64,000 nucleotides of DNA from Mycolicibacterium sp. lyk4-40-TYG-92 (GCF_030209435.1 NZ_JARVRX010000023.1:38725-102724); one strand, 5' to 3'. Counted from the stretch's first letter, positions 46,129 through 55,247 are shown. The notes: a model not told the origin generated them from the letters alone. Program-made: numbers and translations.

Positions 46129-46151
46129 GTTCGCGAGGGTAATGGCCGGGA

Positions 46152-47381
46152 TCAGACGGTGACCGGCAGGGTGGCCAGACCCCGCAGCGTCAGGTTGGGC
46201 TTGTAGACGGGCTCACCCGCCAACTGCGCGGTCGGGAATCGAGCCGCCAGCGCCGAGAGCGCGACGGAGGCCTCCAATCGGGCCAGCGGCGCGCCGAGAC
46301 AGAAGTGCGGGCCCTTGCCGAATGCCAGGTGCTTGATCACGCCACGGTCCGGGTCGAATTCGCCGGGCCGGTCGTACATGCGCGGATCCCGTTGTGCGGC
46401 AGCCAGAAGCAGCATCATGATGTCGCCCTTGGGTACCGCCATGTCACCGATCTGGATGTCCTCGACGGCGACGCGGCTGGTCAGCTGCACGGGCGGGTCG
46501 AAGCGCAATGTTTCCTCGACGATCGACGACGCCCGCGATGGGTCCGCCGCCAGCGCGGCCCAGTGCTGCGGGTGCCGCAGCATGGCCAGCGCCGCGTTGG
46601 CGATGAGGTTGACCGTTGTCTCGTGCCCGGCGATCAGCAACAGATTGCAGGTCGCGACGATCTCCTCGGAGGTCAGCTGGTCGCCGTCCTCTTCGGCGGC
46701 GATCAGCGCGGAGATGAGGTCCTCGCCCGGCGAACTACGCCGCTCCTCGATGAGGTCCCGCAGGTACCCGCGCAGCCAGAGTCCGGCCTCCATCAGGTCG
46801 GCGGTGTCGTCGGCCGTCTCGTCGTTCACCGCGACAAAGGGGTCCAGGCCGCCCGCCAGCAGCGCCGAGGCCCGGCTGAAAAGCGGCTCGTCCGCCATCG
46901 GCACCCCGAGCAGCCGGCAGATCACGGCGACCGGCAGCGGGTAGGCCAGGTCGGCCACCACATCCATGGTGCCCGTGACGCCCTCGAGCAGGCCGTCCAC
47001 CATGGTGCCGATGTCGGCCTCGAGTGCCTTGATCACCTTGGGCGCGAACGCCTTTTGCGCCAGCCCGCGCAGCCGGGTGTGGTCCGGCGGATCGAGGAAG
47101 AGGAACCCCGGCTCGCCGAATGGCCGGGCCTGCCGCTGGCCGGCGGCGATCTGCTTCTGCGTGACCGTCGACTTCAGCCGGTCGTTGGCCGATGCCGGGT
47201 GCCGCAGCACCTCGTCGCACTCGGCGAAGCCGGGAAACACGACGAGATTCGCGTCGGGCAGCGCCAGCGGCCCGCTGGCCAGGAATCGTTCGTACAGCGG
47301 GTACGGGTCGGCCCGGTTGCCCGGATCCATCAACCCGAGAAGCAACGTTTGCGGGTCGATCACTCCCGGTGCGCCAGTCAT
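46152..47381 (-). CDS. Cytochrome P450
   Basis: Heme monooxygenase of 409 residues, cytosolic bacterial class. The I-helix is LLIAGHETTVNL (about 246-257) with the oxygen-activating Glu-Thr. The K-helix ExxR is EETLRFDPP (about 288-296). The heme loop FGKGPHFCLGAPLAR (about 349-363) has the axial Cys. Product and CYP family number cannot be given from sequence reading alone. No ferredoxin gene adjoins it. It is 42 bp downstream of tgt and 23 bp upstream of the SDR gene, all on the minus strand. Confidence 0.94.
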   Translation of the reverse strand: MTGAPGVIDPQTLLLGLMDPGNRADPYPLYERFLASGPLALPDANLVVFPGFAECDEVLRHPASANDRLKSTVTQKQIAAGQRQARPFGEPGFLFLDPPDHTRLRGLAQKAFAPKVIKALEADIGTMVDGLLEGVTGTMDVVADLAYPLPVAVICRLLGVPMADEPLFSRASALLAGGLDPFVAVNDETADDTADLMEAGLWLRGYLRDLIEERRSSPGEDLISALIAAEEDGDQLTSEEIVATCNLLLIAGHETTVNLIANAALAMLRHPQHWAALAADPSRASSIVEETLRFDPPVQLTSRVAVEDIQIGDMAVPKGDIMMLLLAAAQRDPRMYDRPGEFDPDRGVIKHLAFGKGPHFCLGAPLARLEASVALSALAARFPTAQLAGEPVYKPNLTLRGLATLPVTV

Positions 47382-47423
47382 ACAAGCAATTGTGCACAGC
47401 GCCGGATCGCCGCAGGTGGCTCC

Positions 47424-48662
47424 CTATCGGGGCCCGTAGTAGCGCCCCAGCACGTGGTCGCGCAGCTCGTCGAACTCACCGGCGGTGATGGCGGCGCGGA
47501 TCTGGTCGACGAGCCGGATGATGAACCGTTCGTTGTGGATGGTGCCCAGCGTGGACGCCAGAATCTCCTTGGCCTTGAACAGATGGTGCAGATACGCCCG
47601 GGTGTAGTTGGCGCAGGTGTAGCAATCGCATTCGGCGTCAATGGGATTGAAGTCGCGCTTGAACCGGGCGTTGGTGACGTTGAAGCGGCCCGTCGCCGAG
47701 TACATCGCGGCGTTGCGGGCGACTCGCGACGGCGACACGCAGTCGAAGGTGTCGGCGCCGGCTTCGATGGCGGCGAACAGATCGTCCGGCTCACTGATGC
47801 CGAGCAGGTGCCGCGGTTTGTCGTCGGGCAGTTCGTCGGTGACCCAGCCGACGATGGTCGCCAGGTTCTGCTTCTCGAGAGCGCCGCCGATGCCATAGCC
47901 GTCGAAGCCGTGCCCGTCCTCGTCGACGATCCCGACGAGCCCCTTCGTGGCCTGGCGGCGCAGGTCCTCGTACTGCGCACCCTGAACCACCCCGAAGAGC
48001 GCCTGCGCCGGCTTGCCCGCGCGTTCGATGCTCAGTCGGCGGTGTTCGGCCAGGCAGCGCACCGCCCACCGGTGGGTGCGTTCCACCGAACGTTCTTGGT
48101 AGGCACGGGTGTTCACGAGCGTGGTGAGTTCGTCGAAGGCGAAGATGATGTCCGCACCCAGCTGGTGCTGAATGCCGATCGACACCTCGGGCGTGAAGCG
48201 ATGCTTGTCACCGTTGAGGTGCGAGCGGAACGTCACCCCGTCTTCGTCGACATGGGCCAGCCGCTCTTTTCCTTCGGCAATGATGTCGTCGGCCTGCAAC
48301 CGAGCCGTGTCCATGGCCAGCACCTTCTTGAAGCCCACCCCGAGCGACATCACCTGAAAGCCGCCGCTGTCGGTGAACGTCGGCCCGGGCCAGTTCATGA
48401 AGGCGCCGAGCCCGCCCGCCGCGTCCACCACATCGGGCCCGGGCTGCAGGTACAAGTGGTAGGCGTTGGAAAGAAGCGCCTGTGCGCCAAGCGATTTCAT
48501 GGTCTCGGGCAGGACGCCCTTGACCGTCGCCGCGGTGCCGACGGCGATGAAGGCCGGGGTCTGGATGTCACCGTGCGGAGTATGGATCACCCCGGCCCGG
48601 CCGCGCCGGTCCGGCAGTTGCGCGGTGACTTCGAAGAACTGCTGACTCACCGCTGTATTCAA
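47424..48662 (-). CDS. tgt: Queuine/preQ1 tRNA-ribosyltransferase
   Basis: Exchanges guanine-34 of GUN-anticodon tRNAs for a deazaguanine. The 412-residue protein has the active-site Asp in FTDSGGFQVMSLG (about 93-105), the second Asp region IFAFDELTTLVNTRAY (about 175-190), and the zinc site CDCYTC plus His in AYLHH (about 340-357). Downstream partners queA and queG are not in the window, so whether preQ1 or queuine is used is open. Start uncertain: TTG 48662 opens the frame, and an in-frame GTG at 48650 is a plausible alternative. Together with gluQ it completes part of the tRNA-Asp Q34 pathway. Confidence 0.94.
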   Translation of the reverse strand: MNTAVSQQFFEVTAQLPDRRGRAGVIHTPHGDIQTPAFIAVGTAATVKGVLPETMKSLGAQALLSNAYHLYLQPGPDVVDAAGGLGAFMNWPGPTFTDSGGFQVMSLGVGFKKVLAMDTARLQADDIIAEGKERLAHVDEDGVTFRSHLNGDKHRFTPEVSIGIQHQLGADIIFAFDELTTLVNTRAYQERSVERTHRWAVRCLAEHRRLSIERAGKPAQALFGVVQGAQYEDLRRQATKGLVGIVDEDGHGFDGYGIGGALEKQNLATIVGWVTDELPDDKPRHLLGISEPDDLFAAIEAGADTFDCVSPSRVARNAAMYSATGRFNVTNARFKRDFNPIDAECDCYTCANYTRAYLHHLFKAKEILASTLGTIHNERFIIRLVDQIRAAITAGEFDELRDHVLGRYYGPR

Positions 48663-48830
48663 CCAATTCCCCGCCCCGATACCCGAATGCCCGCGAACAA
48701 CGCGGAAACAAACAGGTCAGGACGGTTACAGGGATTTTCTGTGAATTCGGTGAACAGGCGGTTTGCGAACCTCATAATGCACTGGATGACCCGCCGTTCG
48801 GACGGTTCGCACAAATTAGGAGCACAAGTT

Positions 48831-49322
48831 ATGAAGCGTGGTTTGGTTGTCGCGGTCGCTGGTGCCGCGGTTCTGGCCGCCGGTCTGACCGGCTGTTCCA
48901 AGGATGACAAGAAGTCGTCCGGCTCGTCGGCCTCCGCAACGGCCTCGGCGTCGTCGGCCAACGGTAACTCCACTGCAGGCTCCGGCACGGCGAAGGTCAG
49001 CATCGACGGCAAGGCCCAGGACGTCCAGGGCCAGATCGGCTGCACCACTGCGGCCGGCAACGTGGTCATCGCCATCGGCAACGCCTCGGGCGGCCTGGGC
49101 GTCACCCTGACCGACGCCGACCCGCCGGTCGTCAAGACCGTCGGCCTGGGCGCCGTCAACGGCGTCACCCTGGGCTACACCGACGGCGTTCCGGGCGGCG
49201 AGGCCAAGGCCACCAAGGACGGTAAGACCTACAAGATCAGCGGCACCGCAACCGGGGTCGACATGGCCAACCCGATGGAGCCCACCAAGAAGCCCTTCGA
49301 GATCGAGGTGACCTGCCCCTAG
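48831..49322 (+). CDS. LpqH-family (19-kDa antigen) lipoprotein
   Basis: Surface lipoprotein of the LpqH family. The 163-residue precursor has a lipobox GLTGC with lipidated Cys at 22, then a Ser/Ala/Thr-rich linker (probable O-glycosylation). The folded part TAKVSIDGKAQDVQGQIGC and a C-terminal EIEVTC place two conserved cysteines, as in LpqH. Family members are TLR2 agonists in pathogens; the physiological role is unknown. ATG 48831 has AGGAG 8-9 nt upstream. It is transcribed divergently from tgt and followed by a strong terminator. Several paralogues per genome are usual, so I assign no exact symbol. Confidence 0.93.
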   Translation: MKRGLVVAVAGAAVLAAGLTGCSKDDKKSSGSSASATASASSANGNSTAGSGTAKVSIDGKAQDVQGQIGCTTAAGNVVIAIGNASGGLGVTLTDADPPVVKTVGLGAVNGVTLGYTDGVPGGEAKATKDGKTYKISGTATGVDMANPMEPTKKPFEIEVTCP

Positions 49323-49339
49323 CCGGTACTGATACAGAT

Positions 49340-49374
49340 ACGGGTGGTGTTCCGGATGCCGGAACACCACCCGT
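49340..49374 (+). terminator. Intrinsic terminator of the LpqH-like gene
   Basis: ACGGGTGGTGTTCCGG (49340-49355) pairs perfectly with CCGGAACACCACCCGT (49359-49374): a 16-bp stem with a 3-nt loop, followed by TTCTTCGTT. Confidence 0.88.
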
Positions 49375-49463
49375 TTCTTCGTTCCCGGGGAAGTTGCAGA
49401 TTCCCGTCTAAACGCCTGGTCACGGGAGTAGCGTCCGGTTCACGCCTAGCCGGGGGAGCGTCG

Positions 49464-50990
49464 ATGTCCGTGCAGATGTTGCCAACCAGCCGTCCCGCCG
49501 TTCGTGGAGTGCCGCGAGTCTTCCTGTTGTTCGCGATGTGCTGCGCACTGCTCGTGGGGCCGGCCACCAACATCACGACAGGCGTATTCCTCGGCCTGAT
49601 CCACACGTCACTCGGTACCGTGATCGGGATCGGCGGGCGGGGCGATCCCACCTCGGCCAACATTCCGGCCAAGCTCAACGACACCGTGGTGCCGCCCGGC
49701 TACACCTATGACCCGATCAACTACCCGGCCTCGATCCAGTTGTCGGCCAGCACGGCCATCTCCGGCCCGAAAACCTACGACGAAATCCTGACGCGGTCGC
49801 AACCGATCATCGTGGCCGGCTATTCCGAGGGCACCCTCGGTGCCGAATTCGCCAAGAGGCGGTTGCTTGCCAATGGCACCGGCCCTTTGCCCTCTCAGCT
49901 GTCGTTCCTGATGATCGCCTCGCCGTTCGCACCGAACGGCGGCATCTTCGAGCGGTTCCCCGGCATAAGCGTGCCATTCATCGTGGGCAACATGGGCCCG
50001 GCGGCGCCGTCGGCGTACAACAGCACGTTCATCACCAACGAGTACGACCCGTACGCCGACTTCCCGGCCTACTTCAATCCGCTATCGCTGGCCAACAGTC
50101 TGCTGGGCGTCATGTACGCGCACCCGGACGCGTACTACGACTCCTACATTCCCGGCACCACGCCGGCCATCGTCACCTCGGTGACCAACAGCGCCGGCGG
50201 CCAGGACACGTATGTGTTCATCACCAATCCCGATCTGCCGTTGTTGGCTCCGCTTCGCCAAGGCGCGGGCGCCATCGGGTTGACGCCGTTGGTCAAACCG
50301 CTGCTGGACGCTGTCGAGCCACTGCTGCGGGTGCTGGTCGACATGGGCTACACCGATCGGCAAAACCTGAGTCCCGAACAGAAGACGCCGTTCTCGTTGT
50401 TCACGCCGCTGCCGAAGATCGTCGAGGCCCTCACGGCGATACCGGGCGCACTTCAACAGGGCGCCACCAACTTCATCACAGACCTGCAGTCCGAGCTGCA
50501 CCTGCCGCCTCTGGCGGCCACATCGGCCGTCTCGCCTCCCGTGACACCGCTGGACACCGCCGCCAAGAAGCCCGCGGTCCTGGCGCCGGTGGCCGCGACC
50601 GTCCAGGACACGGCCACGAAGGCCGATGAGAAGACGGGCCCCAAGACCGACGCACCGGCCGACGTGAAGACCGACGTAAAAACCGACACGAAGACCGAGC
50701 AACCGCAGGCACCGACGGCCTCGACTACCGACCCCGGCCAGAAGCCGACGGGCATCGACGAGCCGAAGGTCAAATCCCCCAAACCGGAGGCGGATTCAGA
50801 TACGCCGCCGGTGAAGTCGACCAAACCGAAGACCGACCCGGACAGCCCGCCGATCAAAACCACCAAGCCGAAGAAAAAGAAGAACGCGCCCGCCACGGAC
50901 GCTGGTGACGTGCAGACGGGGTCGACCGCCGGGCCCACATCCGAACCGAAGGACGGCCCCAAACGCGAGTCCGGCCCGGCCGCAGCCTGA
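49464..50990 (+). CDS. Secreted PE-PPE-domain (alpha/beta hydrolase) protein
   Basis: Predicted serine esterase of 508 residues. The PE-PPE domain (PF08237-type) is usually found behind PE or PPE modules; here it follows an ordinary N-terminal signal or anchor (VFLLFAMCCALLVGPATNITTG, about 20-40, split). The nucleophile elbow is AGYSEGTLGAEFA (about 117-129). From about residue 385 the protein turns into a low-complexity tail rich in Lys, Pro, Asp and Thr (KTDVKTDTKTE, KPKTDPDSPP) ending in KPKKKKNAP. The ATG at 49464 has GGGGGAG 6 nt upstream. The tail may bind the cell wall or nucleic acid (inference only). Confidence 0.85.
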   Translation: MSVQMLPTSRPAVRGVPRVFLLFAMCCALLVGPATNITTGVFLGLIHTSLGTVIGIGGRGDPTSANIPAKLNDTVVPPGYTYDPINYPASIQLSASTAISGPKTYDEILTRSQPIIVAGYSEGTLGAEFAKRRLLANGTGPLPSQLSFLMIASPFAPNGGIFERFPGISVPFIVGNMGPAAPSAYNSTFITNEYDPYADFPAYFNPLSLANSLLGVMYAHPDAYYDSYIPGTTPAIVTSVTNSAGGQDTYVFITNPDLPLLAPLRQGAGAIGLTPLVKPLLDAVEPLLRVLVDMGYTDRQNLSPEQKTPFSLFTPLPKIVEALTAIPGALQQGATNFITDLQSELHLPPLAATSAVSPPVTPLDTAAKKPAVLAPVAATVQDTATKADEKTGPKTDAPADVKTDVKTDTKTEQPQAPTASTTDPGQKPTGIDEPKVKSPKPEADSDTPPVKSTKPKTDPDSPPIKTTKPKKKKNAPATDAGDVQTGSTAGPTSEPKDGPKRESGPAAA

Positions 50991-51029
50991 CTCGCGTTCG
51001 GCGACCAGCGGCTGCCAGGCGCGGTGCGC

Positions 51030-51062
51030 ACAGATCGCGATCCCCCGCTAATCGCGATCTGT
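51030..51062 (+). terminator. Hairpin after the PE-PPE-domain gene
   Basis: ACAGATCGCGAT (51030-51041) and ATCGCGATCTGT (51051-51062) form a perfect 12-bp stem, extended by GTGCG/CGCAC across one mismatch. It lies 40 bp after the stop codon and there is no T-tract. Confidence 0.65.
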
Positions 51063-51229
51063 CCGCACGCCCGGCGGCGCCGATCCAACTCTCAGCAACC
51101 GCCAAGGAACACTTTACATACCATTGGTCTTGAATTACGCTTTCGGCAGTGCCCGCGGCGCAGCCGCAGGTAGATCACGTCGCGAAAGGCGCAAGGCGTG
51201 AGCCCTACATTCGTCAGGGAGTGCCGACC

Positions 51230-52333
51230 GTGGTCACGGTCGAAGCCTTTTCACGCGTAGTGTCGTCGATCTACGATTCCGCGGTCCAGCCAGAGCAGTG
51301 GACCGCGACCATGGCCGACCTCCACACCATGTTCGAGGCGACCGGCGGCGCGGCTCTGGTGTTGGCCGATGGCGTGAGCCGGGCGCCCCAGAGCGTCACG
51401 ATCCCGACTGACGCCCTCGCCGAATACGCGGAGTACTACCGCCACATCGATTTCCTCCTCGAGGCCGTCGAGAACGGACCTGTCGGGCAGGTGCGCGGCA
51501 GCCAGGAACTCGTCGCATTGCAGCCGAACGCCGAGTTCCACATGGACTGGATGCGACCGCACCGACTCGATGACGGGCTGTTCGTCCGGCTGACGGGCGG
51601 CCCCGAACCCGCCACCTGGGTGGTGGCCACCGAGAAACGGGCCGACCCGTTCGACACCGCCGAACGCGTCCACCTGGCCGAGGCGCTGGTCCCGCACTTC
51701 CAGCGGGCCCTGCGCATCCAGCACGACCTCAGCTCGGCCAGCCATCAGATCCGCAACATCTCGTCGGCGATGGACAACGTCACCCGCATCGGGATGGCGG
51801 TCGTGGACTGCGCGTTGTCGGTGCGATACCTGAACACCGCGGCAGAGAACATCGTCCGCCGTCACGACGGTCTGACCCTCCGCGAGGGCTCGTTCGAGTT
51901 CACGCACCCGCCCGCTGACGCGGCCCTACGTCACGGCATCAACGCCGCACTCGGGCAGACCGGGGCGGTCGTGCGGGGTGGCACCTCGCTGTTGTGCCCG
52001 CGCCCATCGGGGTTGCGCCCGTACGTCATTCACGTGCTGCCGTTCCAGCATGTGACGGCTCCGCTCGCCGAATCACGGGCCCTGGTGCTGATTCTCGATC
52101 CCGAGCAGCACCCGCAACCGGACACCGAGATGCTGCGCCGCTTGTACGGCCTGACGACGGCCGAAGCGGCGGTGGCCATCAGGCTGATACAGGGCGACGG
52201 TATCAAGCCCATCGCCGAGAGTATGTGCCTGTCGGCCGGCACCGTCAGAACTCACGTTCAGCACATCTTCGACAAGACGGGCACCCACCGACAGGCCGAG
52301 CTCGTCCGCACGCTGCTCGCCATATCGCTGTAG
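51230..52333 (+). CDS. LuxR-family transcriptional regulator
   Basis: A 367-residue DNA-binding regulator. The C-terminal helix-turn-helix reads YGLTTAEAAVAIRLIQGDGIKPIAESM and LSAGTVRTHVQHIFDKTG (about 300-345), a clear GerE/LuxR fold. The N-terminal 290 residues resemble PAS/GAF-like sensory regions found in mycobacterial orphan LuxR proteins; no ligand is known. GTG 51230 is chosen for AGGGAG 8 nt upstream; the frame opens earlier, at 51149. It precedes the leader ORF and flavoprotein on the same strand by about 80 bp and may control them. Confidence 0.9.
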   Translation: MVTVEAFSRVVSSIYDSAVQPEQWTATMADLHTMFEATGGAALVLADGVSRAPQSVTIPTDALAEYAEYYRHIDFLLEAVENGPVGQVRGSQELVALQPNAEFHMDWMRPHRLDDGLFVRLTGGPEPATWVVATEKRADPFDTAERVHLAEALVPHFQRALRIQHDLSSASHQIRNISSAMDNVTRIGMAVVDCALSVRYLNTAAENIVRRHDGLTLREGSFEFTHPPADAALRHGINAALGQTGAVVRGGTSLLCPRPSGLRPYVIHVLPFQHVTAPLAESRALVLILDPEQHPQPDTEMLRRLYGLTTAEAAVAIRLIQGDGIKPIAESMCLSAGTVRTHVQHIFDKTGTHRQAELVRTLLAISL

Positions 52334-52415
52334 TGCGCCAACCAAATACGCCGATCGGCCGATGCACTGCCCGGAGCCGATGCCGGATCCTTTCTCCAAG
52401 GACAAGGAGGGCGCC

Positions 52416-52448
52416 ATGTTCATCACCACCACCGGACCGAACCCATGA
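52416..52448 (+). CDS. 10-codon leader ORF coupled to the flavoprotein gene
   Basis: ATG at 52416 encodes MFITTTGPNP, then TGA. It has the best ribosome site of the area (AAGGAGG, 5-6 nt upstream). Its TGA overlaps the flavoprotein ATG as ATGA, while that ATG has no Shine-Dalgarno of its own. The arrangement indicates translational coupling; the peptide itself may have no role. Confidence 0.55.
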   Translation: MFITTTGPNP

Positions 52449-53950
52449 GCGCCACAGTCGAACGCTGTGACGTCTGCATCGTCGGTGCCGGCATCGCCGG
52501 CCTCAACGCCCTCTTCACGACGTCCCAGTACGTATCGCCGGGCCAGCGGGTGATCCTGCTGGACCGCCGGCAGCGCGCGGGCGGCATGTGGGTCGACACC
52601 TATGACTACGTGCGGCTGCACCAGCCACACCCGTTCTTCACGGTCGGGAACATCGGTTGGACGCTCGGCGCCGAGCCGTCCCATCTGGCCACCAAACAGG
52701 AAGTGCTGGCGCACGTCGACCACTGCCTCGACGTGCTGCGGCAGCGCATCGCGATCGACGAATATTACGGCTGGACAATACAATCCGACACCGAGGCCGA
52801 CGGCGTCGTGCGCGTGCAGTGCCGGTCGGGCGACGGGCGCAGCATGGTCGTCGAAGCCAAGCGCCTGATCAAGGCCATCGCCTCCGACGTCGAGCCCAAC
52901 GATCCGCTACCGGTGTCCAGCACCAGCGTCCATTCGGTGTCGCCGAACTACTGCGACATGCGCAGCGGCGACATCGATGCCAGCGACGCTCCGGTCTGGG
53001 TGATCGGCAGCGGCAAGACCGCGATGGACACCGCGTACGCCCTCATCACCCGCCACCCCGGACGCGAGGTGAATCTGCTGGCAGGTTCGGGAACCTATTT
53101 CGCGCACCGGGACCGCCTGTTCCCCACCGGGGGCAGGCGGTGGTGGGGTGGCTTGACGTTCAATGCCTTCGCCGACGAAGTGACCCAGATGTTCGACGGC
53201 ACCAACGAAGAGCAAGTGGCCCGCCACTGGCGCGAGCGGTGTGGCGTCTGGGTGACACCCAGCACCGGCAACTTCCTGCTCGGGCTCCTGTCGACCGCCG
53301 AGCGCGACGCCATCGCCGACGGATTGAACGACATCGTGATGGACCACTTCGTGGACGCCGTCGACCGCGACGGCCGAACCGAACTGCAGCTGCGCAGCGG
53401 CGCGGTCCGGGAGATCGACGCCGACAGCTGGATCGTCAACTGCACCGGGTATCTGCTGCAGCACTCACCACCGTATGAGCCCTACGCCTCCCCCAGTGGC
53501 CGGGTGCTGTCGCTGAACGCTCGCGCCGCGACGCTGCATCTGACGACGTACATGGGCTACTTCCTGCCGCATCTGATGTTCACCGGCCAGCTCACCGAGG
53601 TCCCGCTCTACGAGCTCGACTTGATCGACTTGCGCCGCAAGTGCAACGCGGTGTTCCCTCACACCCTGATGACGCTGGCTGTACACAACCTCAGTCTCAT
53701 CTCAGATGTCTTGCCCCTCAGCGTTTTTCGGGACTGCGGAGTGGACGTGGCACGCTGGTATCCGCTGCCGCGCCAAGCCGTCGGGATGGCCCAGTTCCTG
53801 GCCACCCACCACCGACGCCGCCCGCACCTGCAGCGCACGCTCGACACCGTCGCCAAGCGCTTCGACGTCCACTGCTCCCCGCTCGCCCGCGGCAGTGCGC
53901 CTACTCAGCCAGTGACAACTCCGGGGGCGGGACGCGCAGACCACGCGTGA
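52445..53950 (+). CDS. FAD/NAD(P)-dependent oxidoreductase (monooxygenase-like)
   Basis: Flavoprotein of 501 residues with two dinucleotide folds. The FAD motif is VCIVGAGIAGLNAL (about 10-23) and the GGMW segment that follows is typical of flavin monooxygenases. A second GxGxxA NAD(P) motif is VWVIGSGKTAMDTA (about 182-195). The C-terminal part has NCTGY (about 335). It resembles the flavin-containing monooxygenase/pyridine nucleotide oxidoreductase superfamily, but I see no clean Baeyer-Villiger or FMO fingerprint, so the substrate is open. It overlaps the convergent permease gene tail-to-tail by 50 bp. Start at ATG 52445 by coupling to the leader ORF. Confidence 0.87.
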   Translation: MSATVERCDVCIVGAGIAGLNALFTTSQYVSPGQRVILLDRRQRAGGMWVDTYDYVRLHQPHPFFTVGNIGWTLGAEPSHLATKQEVLAHVDHCLDVLRQRIAIDEYYGWTIQSDTEADGVVRVQCRSGDGRSMVVEAKRLIKAIASDVEPNDPLPVSSTSVHSVSPNYCDMRSGDIDASDAPVWVIGSGKTAMDTAYALITRHPGREVNLLAGSGTYFAHRDRLFPTGGRRWWGGLTFNAFADEVTQMFDGTNEEQVARHWRERCGVWVTPSTGNFLLGLLSTAERDAIADGLNDIVMDHFVDAVDRDGRTELQLRSGAVREIDADSWIVNCTGYLLQHSPPYEPYASPSGRVLSLNARAATLHLTTYMGYFLPHLMFTGQLTEVPLYELDLIDLRRKCNAVFPHTLMTLAVHNLSLISDVLPLSVFRDCGVDVARWYPLPRQAVGMAQFLATHHRRRPHLQRTLDTVAKRFDVHCSPLARGSAPTQPVTTPGAGRADHA

Positions 53951-55247
53951 GAACCAGGAGATACACCACGCCGATCGACATCCAGATCACCCCGAGAGTC
54001 AGTGCGGCACTGCCCAATTGGGTGAGCAGGTAGACGTCCACGAGCGCACCGATCAACGGAATCACCACATATGTCAGTGGATTCAGCTGTTGCTCGTGGC
54101 GATGCCGGACGAAGTAGCCGATGACCGACAGATTCACCAGCGTGAAGGCCGTGAAGGCACCGAAGTTGATGAACGACGTCGACGTGGCGACGCTGAGGAA
54201 CACCGCGCCGAGGCCGATGAGCCCGCACAGCACGATGTTGAAGACGGGCGTGAAGAACCGGGGCGACAGCTTGCCGAAGAACTTCTTGGGCAGCACCGAG
54301 TCTCGGCCCATCGCGTACAGCAATCGGGACACGCTGGCCTGCGCCGCCAGGCCCGAGGTGAACTGACCGATGATCAGTCCCGTCACGAAGAACGCGGCGA
54401 ACAGCGCCCCGCCGATGGTCCGGGCCGTGTCCGCGGCCAGCGAATCGGCGTTCGGGAAGGTGCCGCCGGGCTGGACCAGCGTCAGGACGTACGCGACCGT
54501 CACGAAGACCACCCCGCCGACGAGAGCGACGAGCATGATCGCGCGCGGGATGTTGCGCTGCGGATTCTTGGTGTCCTCCGTGAGCGTGCTGACGGCGTCG
54601 AAACCGAGGAAGGAGTACGCCGCGATGGCCGCGCCCGCGGCGATCGCCGGGAAGCCACCGGTACCGGCGAACGGGGTGGCGGACACCAGCGAGCCGCCGC
54701 CGTGGCGGGACACCATGTGCGCCACCGCGAAACCGACGAACAGCGCGATCACGAGGAACTGCAGGGCCATCAGGACCAAGTTGGCCTTGTCCGCCACCTT
54801 GAGTCCGATGATGTTCAGCGCGGTCGTCACGACGATGAACGCCACGATCCACACCCACGCCGGCACCGACGGAAACTCACCGGTCAGGTAGGCGGCACCG
54901 ATCAACCAGATGACCAGCGGCAAGAACAGGTAGTCGAGCAGGATCGTCCAGCCCACCAGGAATCCGAGCCGCGAATCCAGTGCCTTGCGGACGTAGGTGT
55001 ACGACGACCCCGCGACCGGATAGTGCACCGACATCTTCGCGTAGCTCGCGGCCGTGAACAGCATGGCCACGGTGGCCAGCAGATAAGAACCGGCACTGGC
55101 GCCGGCGGACGCCTCGGCGATCACGCCGAAGATCCCCAGGACGATGATGGGCGCCATGTAGGCGAGGCCGAACAGCGTCACGCCACCCAGGCCGAGCGTC
55201 GCGTTGAGGTGGCCGGCCTCGCTGGGCTGCTGGGCAGTTTCGGTCAT
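53901..55247 (-). CDS. APC-superfamily amino acid/amine permease
   Basis: Cytoplasmic-membrane importer of 448 residues with about 12 helices. The first helix region shows LGLGGVTLFGLAYMAPIIVL (about 21-40). SYAKMSVHYPVAGSSYTYVRKAL (about 74-96, split) and SFLGFDAVSTLTEDTKNPQRN (about 230-250) are APC hallmarks. ATG 55247 has AAGGA upstream; the frame extends to 55283 without support. Its start overlaps the nitrilase stop by ATGA, so it is the second gene of a two-gene operon that likely imports the compound hydrolysed by the nitrilase or its relatives. Confidence 0.92.
   Translation of the reverse strand: MTETAQQPSEAGHLNATLGLGGVTLFGLAYMAPIIVLGIFGVIAEASAGASAGSYLLATVAMLFTAASYAKMSVHYPVAGSSYTYVRKALDSRLGFLVGWTILLDYLFLPLVIWLIGAAYLTGEFPSVPAWVWIVAFIVVTTALNIIGLKVADKANLVLMALQFLVIALFVGFAVAHMVSRHGGGSLVSATPFAGTGGFPAIAAGAAIAAYSFLGFDAVSTLTEDTKNPQRNIPRAIMLVALVGGVVFVTVAYVLTLVQPGGTFPNADSLAADTARTIGGALFAAFFVTGLIIGQFTSGLAAQASVSRLLYAMGRDSVLPKKFFGKLSPRFFTPVFNIVLCGLIGLGAVFLSVATSTSFINFGAFTAFTLVNLSVIGYFVRHRHEQQLNPLTYVVIPLIGALVDVYLLTQLGSAALTLGVIWMSIGVVYLLVLTRGLRVPPPELSLAE

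Noticed and set aside
46305..48830. Long plus-strand extension upstream of the LpqH-like gene
   Set aside because: It is antisense to the P450 and tgt genes; the lipoprotein signal and ribosome site place the true start at 48831.
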